DNA of 53,992 nt from an uncultured Pseudomonadota bacterium (GTDB lineage Bacteria > Pseudomonadota > Alphaproteobacteria > UBA9219): contig CAIXHP010000036.1 of NCBI GenBank assembly GCA_903919315.1, forward strand, positions 1 through 53,992, given 5' to 3'. The position numbers were made by a program, and so were the translations under genes. Below are positions 1-8,390 of the stretch, piece after piece (within the stretch, counting starts at the first letter, position 1; each line of letters opens with the position of its first letter). The notes below the pieces were generated by a model. It did no database searches. It was not told the DNA's origin and was given only the letters and a program-made list of their open reading frames with translations.

Positions 1-58
1 AAAGGGGAATGTGATTCTCTATCCAACTGGATAGAGCCTTGGACAGTATTCCTTGCAT
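1..58 (-). CDS. Partial CDS running off the left edge, function unknown
   Basis: An open frame on the minus strand starts with ATG at 58 and is still open at base 1. It encodes MQGILSKALSSWIENHIPL and more beyond the edge. The start is supported by an AAGGA ribosome binding site seven bases upstream. It lies downstream of the small unknown gene at 113-505 in the same direction, so the two may be cotranscribed. Only 19 residues are visible, too few to name a family. Confidence 0.45.
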   Translation of the reverse strand, partial: MQGILSKALSSWIENHIPL

Positions 59-112
59 TTTGGATTCCTTCTTTGGTCGGAAAGAATCCTTATCTTGAAT
101 CTCTTCAAGGCT

Positions 113-505
113 TTATCCAACTGCGTCCGGTACTATGGTCTGAGCCTCAATCGGCAAATTCACTGGAGCAATTTCTAGACAATCGTAACAAGCAGACAGA
201 ATTTGGAAATCATTCATCCTGTCGGAAAAAGCTATCTTGTCCTGCAAGCTAGTCTCCCCATGTTTAAAAAAATTTCTTGCCTTGTTGATTAGATCGAAAA
301 TGGCTTTCTCCGTATAGTCAGGGTAGGCCCTCACTAACACATCAACCATCCGGGGCTTTCTGGCCCTTGCACAATTTTTCTCGTAAATCTCTCGTGCGGC
401 GCAGGCTAGCGAATGAATGGCAATCGCGTCCCCGTTGTCAAAGAACAGGCGGATGGCAGTACAAAGTTGTCGGTTCGCGGCCTCAAGTTTTGAAATCTCT
501 TTCAT
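113..505 (-). CDS. Small conserved hypothetical protein
   Basis: This encodes 130 residues. The N-terminal part (ISKLEAANRQLCTAIRLFFD, then a helix with SLACAAREI) matches my memory of a widespread, uncharacterised bacterial family whose members begin with a K-LEAA-RQL-TAI-LFF motif and contain a later NFFKH segment. Here NFFKHGE is near residue 80. I recall family members as longer, near 200 residues, so this copy may be shortened at its C-terminus. No catalytic motif, signal peptide or membrane segment is visible. The ribosome binding site before the ATG is weak. Confidence 0.6.
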   Translation of the reverse strand: MKEISKLEAANRQLCTAIRLFFDNGDAIAIHSLACAAREIYEKNCARARKPRMVDVLVRAYPDYTEKAIFDLINKARNFFKHGETSLQDKIAFSDRMNDFQILSACYDCLEIAPVNLPIEAQTIVPDAVG

Positions 506-621
506 TTTTACCGGACACCATATCTGTTCAGTTCTCTTGGCTTAGCCGCATCGAAGAAGGAGCGTCGAAGCCGCCGAAGGCGGTGGTGGCTTCTGATTGA
601 TGGGCAAGATTTCTTTGACCA

Positions 622-2880
622 TCACACCGCCTTCACAAACGCCTCCATCACCTTCTTTACCCCGGCTTTGTCGAACGCGATTTCGAGTTTGTCGTGGTCG
701 ATGCGGCGGATGGTGCCGGTGCCGAATTTTTCGTGGAAGACGCGGTCGCCGAGGTTGAATTTGCCTTCGCGGCGAGGGGCCGCGACTTCATAGGCTTTGC
801 CTTCGATTTCGAGGGGCTTGAGGCGCGGCGGCGCGGCGTGGGGTTGTCCGGCGCGGAGTTGTTGCCAGAGAGGCGGCGTGCGTTCCTGCCGTTCGGCGCG
901 TTCCCATCCCCCGCTGGCGACCGAGCCGCGCGACTGGATGGTGGAGTGGTGTTCGACATGCTCGGCGGGAAGCTCGGCGATAAAGCGGGAGGGTAAGGGG
1001 TTGATCCAGCTGCCGTGCAGCAGCCGGTTGGCGACGTGGCTGATCCACGCGCGGCGGCGCGCGCGGGTGATGCCGACATAGGCGAGACGGCGCTCCTCCT
1101 CCAGCCCGCGTGTGCCGCTTTCCGACAGCGACAGACGGCTGGGGAAAATCTCCTCCTCCCAGCCGGGCAGAAAGACATAGTCGAACTCCAATCCCTTCGC
1201 GCCGTGCAGGGTCATGAGGCTGACTTGCTCGACGCTTTTCGTGTCGGTGACTTCGAGGACGAGGCTGACATGTTCCAAAAACGCGGGCAGCGTGTCGAAC
1301 TCGGCCATCGCGCCGACGAGTTCTTTTAAATTGTCGAGCCGTCCCGGAGCCTCCGGCGACTTGTCGGCTTGCCACATGCCGGTGTAGCCGGATTCGTCGA
1401 GCACGATCTGCGCCACTTCGGCATGCGGCAAGGCGTTCAGCAATTCGCGCCAGCGTACAAAGCCCTGCATCAGGTCACGCAGCGTGGAGCGCAGCTTGGG
1501 CTTCAACTCGTCGGTTTCGCAGAGCCGCGTGGCGGCCTCGCTGAGCGAGACGCCCGCTTGCCGCGCAAAGCCGTGCAACTGCTGCAAGGCCGAGGGGCCG
1601 ACGCCGCGTTTGGGCAGATTGACGATGCGTTCGAACGCGAGATCGTCTTCGGGCGCATGCACCAGCCGCACATAGGCCAGAGCGTCGCGGATTTCGGCGC
1701 GTTCATAAAACCGCGCCCCCACCAGAACGCGATAGGGAATACCGAGCTGGATAAAGCGCTCTTCGAACTGGCGCGTCTGGAATCCGGCGCGAACCATGAT
1801 GGCGACGTCGTTGAGCGGGACTTGGCGGCGTTGCAGCGCCTCGACTTCGTCCGCGACCCAACGCGCTTCCTCTTCGCCGTCCCACAACGTGCGCACATGA
1901 ACCTTGTCGCCGGGGTCGGCGGATGTCCACAGTGTCTTGCCGAGGCGCATCGTGTTCTGGGCGATCAGGTGCGCCGCCGCGCCCAGAATATGCGCGGTGG
2001 AGCGGTAATTTTCTTCCAGCCGGATCACCTGAGCGCCGGGGAAGTCTTCTTCGAAACGCAGGATGTTGCCGATCTCCGCCCCGCGCCAGCCATAGATGGA
2101 TTGGTCTTCGTCGCCGACGCAGCAGATGTTCCTGTGCGTCTGCGCCAACAGCCGCAACCACAGATATTGCGCGACGTTGGTGTCCTGATATTCGTCCACC
2201 AAGATGTAGCGAAAACGACGCTGGAAATCCTCCAGCACATCCGGATTTTGGCGCAGCAGCGTCAACTGATGCAGCATCAAATCGCCGAAGTCGCAGGCGT
2301 TCAGCTCTTGCAGGCGCGTTTGGTACTGCGCGTACAGCTTGGGCATCTTGCCGTTCGCCATCTCGCTGACATCGTTGCGCACGTCGGCGGGCAGCAGGCC
2401 GCGATCCTTCCAGCGTTCGATCACCGAGGCGACCATGCGCGGCGGGAATTTCTTGTCGTCGATGTTCTCGGCTTCGATCAATTGCTTGATGAGCCGAAGC
2501 TGGTCGTCGGTGCCGAGGATGGTGAAATTGGGCTTAAGCCCGACGCGTTCGGCGTGGGGGCGCAGCAACCGCGCCGCCAGCGCATGGAACGTGCCGAGAA
2601 ACCACCCCTCAACCGACCGGCCCAGCAACGCGCCGACGCGCTCGCGGATCTCCGCCGCCGCCTTGTTGGTAAAGGTCACGGCCATAATCTGGCCCGGCAC
2701 CGCCTTGCCGGTCATGAGAAGATGCGCGAGGCGGGCGGTCAGGACGCGGGTCTTGCCCGTCCCGGCCCCCGCCAGCACCAGCACAGGCCCGTCCAACGCC
2801 TCCACCGCCGCGCGCTGCGCGACATTCAGGTGATGGCCCGCTGAGGGGGGCGGGGTGATGGGGAGGGCGGCTTGGGTCAT
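622..2880 (-). CDS. uvrD: ATP-dependent DNA helicase, UvrD/PcrA family
   Basis: A superfamily 1A 3'-5' helicase of 752 residues acting in repair and replication-fork restart. Walker A is AGAGTGKT at residues 37-44. Motif II is VDEYQDTN, followed by GDEDQSIYGWRGAE, then the SLMTLHGAKGLEF and EEERRLAYVGITRAR motifs of the UvrD C-terminal core. The last 50 residues (GDRVFHEKFGTGTIRRID) form the Tudor-like tail typical of UvrD/PcrA. The frame is open upstream to a TTG at 2922, but the ATG at 2880 places the conserved LN-AQ-AAV motif at the usual distance. A GC-rich hairpin lies just past the stop (567-593). UvrD versus PcrA naming is a matter of lineage convention. Confidence 0.95.
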   Translation of the reverse strand: MTQAALPITPPPSAGHHLNVAQRAAVEALDGPVLVLAGAGTGKTRVLTARLAHLLMTGKAVPGQIMAVTFTNKAAAEIRERVGALLGRSVEGWFLGTFHALAARLLRPHAERVGLKPNFTILGTDDQLRLIKQLIEAENIDDKKFPPRMVASVIERWKDRGLLPADVRNDVSEMANGKMPKLYAQYQTRLQELNACDFGDLMLHQLTLLRQNPDVLEDFQRRFRYILVDEYQDTNVAQYLWLRLLAQTHRNICCVGDEDQSIYGWRGAEIGNILRFEEDFPGAQVIRLEENYRSTAHILGAAAHLIAQNTMRLGKTLWTSADPGDKVHVRTLWDGEEEARWVADEVEALQRRQVPLNDVAIMVRAGFQTRQFEERFIQLGIPYRVLVGARFYERAEIRDALAYVRLVHAPEDDLAFERIVNLPKRGVGPSALQQLHGFARQAGVSLSEAATRLCETDELKPKLRSTLRDLMQGFVRWRELLNALPHAEVAQIVLDESGYTGMWQADKSPEAPGRLDNLKELVGAMAEFDTLPAFLEHVSLVLEVTDTKSVEQVSLMTLHGAKGLEFDYVFLPGWEEEIFPSRLSLSESGTRGLEEERRLAYVGITRARRRAWISHVANRLLHGSWINPLPSRFIAELPAEHVEHHSTIQSRGSVASGGWERAERQERTPPLWQQLRAGQPHAAPPRLKPLEIEGKAYEVAAPRREGKFNLGDRVFHEKFGTGTIRRIDHDKLEIAFDKAGVKKVMEAFVKAV

Positions 2881-2947
2881 GGAGCGGTGGTAAACCACCC
2901 CGGCCCTTCCGGCAAGCGGCAAACCATGGGACGTGGCAACGCGCCGC

Positions 2948-4033
2948 TCAGGCTTCTTTTTTCGCCTGCACCGCCGCTGCCTGTTCGGGGGCTACCAAGC
3001 GGATCATCACCTTGTTGCGCCCGGTTTGTTTGGCATCGTACAGCGCCGCGTCGGCGCGGGCGATGAACGCGTCGAGGTCTTCGTTCGGGCAATATTCGGT
3101 CGCCCCGATCGAAATGGTGATGACACCCAGCGTCTCTTGGCTGTTCTTGCGCCGGATCTGCTTGGAGCCGAGGTTGGTGCGCAGTTGGTTCGCGACGTTG
3201 ACGGCGTTCTGAACTTGTGTGCTGGGCAGCAGAATCACGAACTCCTCGCCACCGTAGCGGGCGATGATGTCGCGGCCTTTCAAGTTTTCGATCAGCGTAC
3301 GCGCCACGAGCCGCAGCACCTGATCGCCGACCAGATGGCCATAACTGTCGTTGAACTTCTTGAAATGGTCGATGTCCGCGATCAGCAACGACAGCGCCGT
3401 TCCGGTCTCGGTGGCCTCCTGCGTGGCGCGCGCCAATTCGTTGCTGAAGAACTTGCGGTTGCCGACTTCGGTCAGCGGGTCGGTCATCGACTCCTTGCGC
3501 ACCTGATCGAGGCTGTAGCGCACCTCGGTCAACTGCTGCGTCGATTGCGCCAGCTGGGTATGAAGCCGTTGATTCTGATCGGCCATAACGCGCGTTTCGT
3601 TCGCCACGCGGTTGACGGCGGCGCGAATCTGATCCAGCGACACCGTCGCTTGCAAGGTGCCCGAAAAATTGGTCAGGGTACGGTCGTATTGAGACGCGCC
3701 GCTCGATGTCTGATCCAAAACGCCCATCACGCGCTTTAACTCGGACTCGATGCTGGTGGTGGTTTCGTTTAAAACGCGGTGCTCGGCTTCGAGGCTGAGG
3801 TGCGACTGGTACAGCGCCGCGCATTGCTCCTGTGTCAGCGACTCGAATTGGCTGAGCAACGAATCCATGGCCATTTTCAGATTGGGATTGTCGCCGGAAT
3901 GATAGCTGAAATAGACAGCAAAATTGTCCGGGATCGGCGGGAGATTGTCGCGTTTGAGGTGTTCGAGAGCCTTTTGCGCCCAAGTGTCGCTTTGGTGTGT
4001 GGTCTCGTCCCTTTTGATCTCGTCGATGGTCAC
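2948..4033 (-). CDS. GGDEF-domain diguanylate cyclase
   Basis: 361 residues; predicted cytosolic enzyme making c-di-GMP from two GTP. The C-terminal GGDEF domain (about 190-345) begins at MTDPLTEVGNRKFF and carries the active-site loop RYGGEEF, so it should be catalytically competent. The product-inhibition I-site, RxxD five residues before GGEEF, reads KGRD here, so feedback inhibition may be weakened. The N-terminal half has the PPIPDNFAVYFSYHSGDNP motif common in alphaproteobacterial GGDEF proteins, then a long heptad-rich helix (about 75-185) likely to mediate dimerisation. No membrane segment is visible. The start is GTG with a GAGG site five bases upstream. It follows leuA in the same direction, 134 bases away, so cotranscription is uncertain. 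Confidence 0.9.
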   Translation of the reverse strand: MTIDEIKRDETTHQSDTWAQKALEHLKRDNLPPIPDNFAVYFSYHSGDNPNLKMAMDSLLSQFESLTQEQCAALYQSHLSLEAEHRVLNETTTSIESELKRVMGVLDQTSSGASQYDRTLTNFSGTLQATVSLDQIRAAVNRVANETRVMADQNQRLHTQLAQSTQQLTEVRYSLDQVRKESMTDPLTEVGNRKFFSNELARATQEATETGTALSLLIADIDHFKKFNDSYGHLVGDQVLRLVARTLIENLKGRDIIARYGGEEFVILLPSTQVQNAVNVANQLRTNLGSKQIRRKNSQETLGVITISIGATEYCPNEDLDAFIARADAALYDAKQTGRNKVMIRLVAPEQAAAVQAKKEA

Positions 4034-4167
4034 GGCTGCCTCATGCGGGGGTATGGAGGGGGCGGCGTTCCGTCAAAACGGACGCGCCACCCCGACCTTG
4101 TTCAATTTGACACGCCCACCTTTATCGTCTTACCGGCAAAACGGCAAGAGACAAGCCGGGCGCGGCC

Positions 4168-5736
4168 TTAAACCCCCGACAAAACGGCGACCTCCGGCGG
4201 CAGTTCTTTCAGCCGCTTGACCGCCAGTTTGTTCAGCGCGTGGATATAGGCGCGGCACGAGGCCACCAACGTATCGGGATCGGCCCCTTGGCCGTTGACG
4301 GTACGGCCCTTTTCCTCAAGCCGGACGGTCACTTCGGCCTGCGCGTCGGTGCCAGCCGTGACGGCGTTGACCTGATACAGCTGCAGTGTGGCTTCGTGCG
4401 GCACCAACTGGCTGATGGCGTTAAAGATCGCGTCGACCGGGCCGTTTCCGGTTGACGTCGCCGTGACGGAAGCGCCGTCGATGGAAAGCTCCAGCATGGC
4501 GCGTTGCGGCCCTTTTGAGCCTGCCTGCACCTCGAAACCGAGGAAGCGGATGTGGTCATTGGCGCGGGCGACTTCGTCGTCCACCAGCGCCATGATGTCT
4601 TCGTCAAACACTTCCTTTTTGCGGTCGGCAAGGTCTTTAAAGCGGTTGAAAGCGTCCGTCAGCGCGTTGTCGCCGAGGTCATAGCCCAATTCGACCAGTT
4701 TCGAACGGAACGCGTTGCGTCCCGACAGTTTGCCGAGCTTGAGCGAGGTCTTGGCGATGCCCACCGACTGCGGTGTCATGATCTCATAGGTTTCGCGGTT
4801 TTTGATCATGCCGTCCTGATGGATGCCGCTTTCGTGCGCAAAGGCGTTCGCGCCGACGATGGCCTTGTTCGGCTGCACCACAAAGCCGGTGACGGTCGAG
4901 ACGAGGTGCGAAGCCTTGGTGATCGCCTCGGACTTAATCCCGGTGGTAAAGGGCATAACATCGCGCCGTACGCGCAGCGCCATGACCACCTCTTCCAGCG
5001 CCGCGTTCCCCGCGCGTTCGCCGAGGCCGTTGATGGTGCATTCGATCTGCCGCGCCCCGCCAAGGACACCCGCCAGCGAATTGGCGACCGCAAGGCCGAG
5101 GTCGTTGTGGCAATGGGTGGACAGGATGGCCTTGTCAATGTTCGGCACGCGGTTGACGATCATCTTGAACAGCTTGGCGTACTCCTGCGGCGTGGTGTAG
5201 CCGACCGTGTCGGGGATGTTGATGGTGCGGGCACCCGCCTTGATCGCGGCTTCGACGCAACGGCACAGAAAGTCGTGTTCGGTGCGGCTGCCGTCTTCGG
5301 CGCTCCACTCCACGTCGTCGCAGAGCTTGCGGGCAAGGGTGACGCTGTCGATCGCGGCTTGCAGGACTTTTTCCGGCTCCATCTGCAACTTGTGCTTCAT
5401 GTGCAGCGGCGAGGTGGAGATGAAGGTGTGAATACGCTTCAGCGGCGCGGGCTTCAAAGCCTCGGCCGCGCGTTCGATGTCGGCGGGGTTAGCGCGCGCC
5501 AGCCCGCAGACGGACGAAGTCTTCACCGCCTTGGCGATGGCATGCACGGCCTCAAAGTCGCCTTTGGAGGCGATGGGAAAGCCCGCCTCCATCACATCAA
5601 CGCCCATTTCCTCCAGCACCAGCGCGATGCGAAGCTTTTCTTCCAGATTCATCGCGGCCCCAGGCGATTGCTCGCCGTCGCGCAAGGTGGTGTCGAAAAT
5701 GATGACGCGTTGAGACGCGGATGGTGCTGCGGTCAT
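4168..5736 (-). CDS. leuA: 2-isopropylmalate synthase
   Basis: 522 residues; first committed step of leucine biosynthesis, condensing acetyl-CoA with 2-oxoisovalerate. The HMGL-like TIM barrel starts with FDTTLRDGEQSPG (residues 14-26), which carries the metal-binding Asp. The HCHNDLGLAVANS motif supplies the other metal ligands. The C-terminal third (from about 385) is the LeuA regulatory domain that binds leucine for feedback inhibition. The ATG at 5736 has AGGGA five bases upstream. A leucine-rich leader peptide precedes it (5807-5848), suggesting attenuation. No other leu gene is nearby. Confidence 0.96.
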   Translation of the reverse strand: MTAAPSASQRVIIFDTTLRDGEQSPGAAMNLEEKLRIALVLEEMGVDVMEAGFPIASKGDFEAVHAIAKAVKTSSVCGLARANPADIERAAEALKPAPLKRIHTFISTSPLHMKHKLQMEPEKVLQAAIDSVTLARKLCDDVEWSAEDGSRTEHDFLCRCVEAAIKAGARTINIPDTVGYTTPQEYAKLFKMIVNRVPNIDKAILSTHCHNDLGLAVANSLAGVLGGARQIECTINGLGERAGNAALEEVVMALRVRRDVMPFTTGIKSEAITKASHLVSTVTGFVVQPNKAIVGANAFAHESGIHQDGMIKNRETYEIMTPQSVGIAKTSLKLGKLSGRNAFRSKLVELGYDLGDNALTDAFNRFKDLADRKKEVFDEDIMALVDDEVARANDHIRFLGFEVQAGSKGPQRAMLELSIDGASVTATSTGNGPVDAIFNAISQLVPHEATLQLYQVNAVTAGTDAQAEVTVRLEEKGRTVNGQGADPDTLVASCRAYIHALNKLAVKRLKELPPEVAVLSGV

Positions 5737-5799
5737 GGCGATCCCTTATGAAAAAGATAGAAAAAGAGGATAACGATGTCGGATGAGGAAACGGCGATA

Positions 5800-5834
5800 C
5801 GCGGGGCTAAAGCCCGCGCAGTCGCAGAAGCCCG
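5800..5834 (-). promoter_or_regulatory. Candidate leuA attenuator stem-loops
   Basis: On the minus strand the segment CGGGCTT occurs twice within the leader-peptide codons, at about 5828-5834 and 5810-5816. It is followed once by AGCCCCG, at about 5802-5808. Either copy can pair with that downstream arm. The nearer pairing gives a compact CGCGGGCT/AGCCCCGCG hairpin over the leader stop codon. The farther pairing gives an alternative long-loop structure. Such mutually exclusive pairing is what attenuation needs. No U-tract follows the hairpin directly, though T-rich runs occur nearer the leuA start, so control could be at transcription or translation. This is inference. Confidence 0.45.
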
Positions 5835-5848
5835 AGCAGGGAGATCAT
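5807..5848 (-). CDS. leuL: Leucine-rich leader peptide upstream of leuA
   Basis: A 13-codon open frame, MISLLGLLRLRGL, precedes leuA on the same strand and ends 70 bases before its start. Six of 13 codons are leucine, clustered as CTG CTC, CTT CTG, CTG and CTT. AGGGA lies five bases before the ATG at 5848. The same frame is open to an upstream ATG at 5902 (31 codons), so the leader could be longer. Its position and leucine content are as expected for ribosome-mediated attenuation of a leucine gene. The symbol is by analogy with enterobacterial leuL and no homology is claimed. Confidence 0.7.
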   Translation of the reverse strand: MISLLGLLRLRGL

Positions 5849-5977
5849 CGTCTTCCCTGTCGCCTCGACCATAGTGCCGCAAGTATGGGCCGCATTGTTC
5901 ATAGGATTGAGCCTAACCGATCCCCTGTCGCTCGTAAAGCGGAAGCTTAGGCCAACGCGAACCCGCGCCGGTCAGCC

Positions 5978-6727
5978 TCACGGCTTGGGGGCGGACGGCG
6001 GGGCAGCAGGTTTTGGGGCAGGCTTGACCGCCTTCTCGCCCTTGATGTTGTCCCACACAAGCGCGTTGAAGCCGTTGTAGTGGGCCAGAAAGCCATCCTT
6101 ATCGCTCAACGGAGTAAAGGTCTTCTTCTCGCCTTCGTAGAAATACGGCTTACTGCCGTCAAAGCAAAGGATGGTGTTGTACGTCCCCATATTGCTGAGC
6201 GGCTCGGCGAGATTGTAGCTGCCGTCCCACGGTTGGGGGACGACGAGGGTGTAATAGCAGTGTTCGTCGCTCGCGTGTTCTTTGCTTCGAAGGCCCTTCC
6301 AGCTCGAATACTCGTCGGCCCGAACGGTCCTCACGCTCAGATCCGTTTTCGCTGCAGGAATGCGAATATCCTCGACCGGCATCGCGCCGCCGGGGTTTTT
6401 GTCCGTTAGAGCCTTAAACTTCGCCTCCGGCGTACGGGTCAAAAGATCATAGACGAGGGGAGGCGCTTGCTTAACCAAAATCCCCTCCGGCGAGGCCGGA
6501 TCGAGTCCCTCAAAGGCTGGTTTTTTAGGCCAATAATAGTAAGTCAAAGCCGCCGCCGCCGCGACAAACGCCGCGCCGATGCCCAAGGCCACATACCGCC
6601 GCTTCCGCGAACCCTTCGCCTTCCCGCCCGTGGGCGCACCAAAAATGAGTCCCTTGGGTGGCGTAAATTTAAGCCCTGCTCGCGCAGCAGCGGGCGTACC
6701 GGAGGAATTCACCGTGGTTTTAGCCAT
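5978..6727 (-). CDS. Membrane-anchored hypothetical protein
   Basis: 249 residues from the ATG at 6727, chosen over an upstream in-frame start because AAGGA sits at a good distance before it. The N-terminal 45 residues are polar and basic. One membrane segment follows (YVALGIGAAFVAAAAALTYY, about residues 44-63), flanked by RKRR, so the large C-terminal part should be periplasmic. That part (about 65-235) has no motif I recognise. It ends in a Pro/Lys/Ala tail (KPAPKPAAPPSAPKP). No operon partner is evident; leuA and its leader lie downstream on the same strand. Function unknown. Confidence 0.75.
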   Translation of the reverse strand: MAKTTVNSSGTPAAARAGLKFTPPKGLIFGAPTGGKAKGSRKRRYVALGIGAAFVAAAAALTYYYWPKKPAFEGLDPASPEGILVKQAPPLVYDLLTRTPEAKFKALTDKNPGGAMPVEDIRIPAAKTDLSVRTVRADEYSSWKGLRSKEHASDEHCYYTLVVPQPWDGSYNLAEPLSNMGTYNTILCFDGSKPYFYEGEKKTFTPLSDKDGFLAHYNGFNALVWDNIKGEKAVKPAPKPAAPPSAPKP

Positions 6728-6870
6728 AAAACATCCTTCCCTAATGTCCTTCGATCCTACACCCCAAACGCAAAAGCGCAAAAAACTTTCAGGGGAGCCG
6801 ACGTTAGGGCCGATCAAGAGGCAAAACGCTTCAACGCTTGGCCTATCTGAAGAAAGACGGGGATGGTTAA

Positions 6871-7053
6871 CACCGTTCCGTCGCGGCGGAGGCTGCCGTA
6901 GCCACCCTTTTGGGAAATTTGTTGGAGCAAGCGGACGAACCTATAATCACACCCGTCATGGGCGCTTTGTTGCAGGAAGTCGTCGCTATCCTCGCCATCC
7001 TCAACGCCCTGCGCCTCATTTGGGGTGGTAAGATAGAGACGGAGTTGATGTGA
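6871..7053 (+). pseudogene. Remnant of the C-terminus of a heavy-metal P-type ATPase
   Basis: In this frame the translation ends with ITPVMGALLQEVVAILAILN, then ALRLIWGGK and a stop at 7051-7053. The P-(V/L)-x-GALLQE-x-x-x-x-x-x-ILNALRL pattern matches the last membrane helix and end of CadA/ZntA/CopA-type ATPases as I know them. A stop at 6868-6870 closes the frame upstream, there is no start codon, and none of the phosphorylation (DKTGT) or hinge (GDGxND) motifs occurs nearby, so this is a relic. The 415-base gap it lies in, 6728-7142, otherwise shows only weak ORFs. Confidence 0.45.
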
Positions 7054-7142
7054 GCAGAGAGGTTTTTCTATACTGAGCACGATCAAGCTTTGCACCTTTT
7101 GTGCTGCATGCGTCGAGGGGGCGGAAAAAGCCTCCCGCTCCG

Positions 7143-8192
7143 TCAGTAGACAAAAAGGATGTTCAGGTCTTCTTTGGGGACAAAAGACTTCGCTGTTGCA
7201 ACAAAGGTTTTCCCGGATCGAACAAGTTTCAACCCCTCAGGCGAACACAAGGAAAAGAGGGAGGATTTTCCCTTGTCGATGAAGAGCGTGAAGCTCCCGA
7301 TAGGCCCCGCCCAGGTTTTGGCCGTGCCCAATATATATTGGATTGAATCACTTTGCAGGCATGCGTGACCATCATTGTCCGGACTGGCCTTTCCTGTATT
7401 CTTCTTCGCATCCGTTCGACTCTGTAAGGCCTTCCGGAAGGTCCGATCTGGGCAGTAATCTTTTTCCCACTCCGCACTTTCGATGAACGCACCGCCGCAG
7501 GTTCCCATGGATGTGTAGCCCGGAACTGGCCGGTAAGAGTGACGGATGCGCGTCTCCTTTCCGGCGGGAAAAGTTTGTTTCCAATAATATGTAATTTGCG
7601 TTTTCCAAGCACCACTGTAAAGTTTATCGGAGCGTCCGGATTCTTCGTTCTCCACAACGTCGGCAGCATCAAGCGCCTCGAGCTTTTTGCCAATTGCAGG
7701 CTCACTTCCTTCGGCATCCAAAGGATACGGGTTTAAGGGGGTGAGTTTCAAATTGCGGAACTCGGTCGTGATGTCATTGCCGTCCTTTGCGGAGACGCGC
7801 ACCTCCATTTCAGGCTCAACCTTTTTTCCTTCAACCCATGTTTCAAAACGCAAAAAATTCACATCATTGGTCTTGATGGCTTCTTCAAGTGCCGGTGGTT
7901 TGATGCCGCTCAATTGCATCATGTCGAGTTCTGGCATGGGAAATGCGACCGTCAAAGTCGCGTCCTCAGCGCCCATGTTTTTAAACACATATTCGACGTC
8001 AATCTTATCCGGTGAAATCTTCAGGATTTCCGATGCCATCTGCACTCTATCCGTATGTTCGAAAACAAGCCCGCCGGTCCCCAGGGCGGCGACACCGTCG
8101 TTGGCCATGGCCGTCGACGCGCCTTGCGCCAGCGTTAGGGTTCCTATCAATACTCCGAAACGGCAGATGCGGGGCTTTATGACATCGAACAT
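7143..8192 (-). CDS. DUF4424-family exported protein
   Basis: 349 residues from the ATG at 8192. The N-terminus is a signal peptide (FGVLIGTLTLAQGASTAMA, cleavage near residue 30). The mature part starts NDGVAALGTGGLVFEHTDRV, followed by EILKISPDKIDVEYVFKN and LTVAFPMPELD, the hallmark of DUF4424 proteins, whose role is unknown. Cysteines in the later part could form periplasmic disulfides. The frame runs further upstream, but the chosen ATG gives a clean signal peptide and follows an AGGGGTGA site. It appears monocistronic and is divergent from prmA. Location is predicted periplasmic; function is not known. Confidence 0.82.
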   Translation of the reverse strand: MFDVIKPRICRFGVLIGTLTLAQGASTAMANDGVAALGTGGLVFEHTDRVQMASEILKISPDKIDVEYVFKNMGAEDATLTVAFPMPELDMMQLSGIKPPALEEAIKTNDVNFLRFETWVEGKKVEPEMEVRVSAKDGNDITTEFRNLKLTPLNPYPLDAEGSEPAIGKKLEALDAADVVENEESGRSDKLYSGAWKTQITYYWKQTFPAGKETRIRHSYRPVPGYTSMGTCGGAFIESAEWEKDYCPDRTFRKALQSRTDAKKNTGKASPDNDGHACLQSDSIQYILGTAKTWAGPIGSFTLFIDKGKSSLFSLCSPEGLKLVRSGKTFVATAKSFVPKEDLNILFVY

Positions 8193-8390
8193 GCGCACAT
8201 TCACCCCTGTCTTGCCCGAAAGCCGCACGACAGCATACTCGTCGCCGCCGTGTTTGGATGTACAAGATAACACAAACACCTCAGCCCTGACCATACCCCC
8301 TTGCTCGAGAAATGACGACCGGATTCCCCACTTTCGCCGCATGGTCGTCTGTGGTTATCTGGCTTTTTCCGCCCTCACCCTGTGAACCCC

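Noticed and set aside
1369-2844. 491-codon plus-strand frame opposite uvrD
   Set aside because: It is a GC-driven shadow of the helicase gene; the minus strand has full helicase motifs.
6814-7095. 93-codon minus-strand frame opposite the ATPase relic
   Set aside because: No ribosome binding site or protein-like pattern; the plus-strand frame there has recognisable P-type ATPase sequence.
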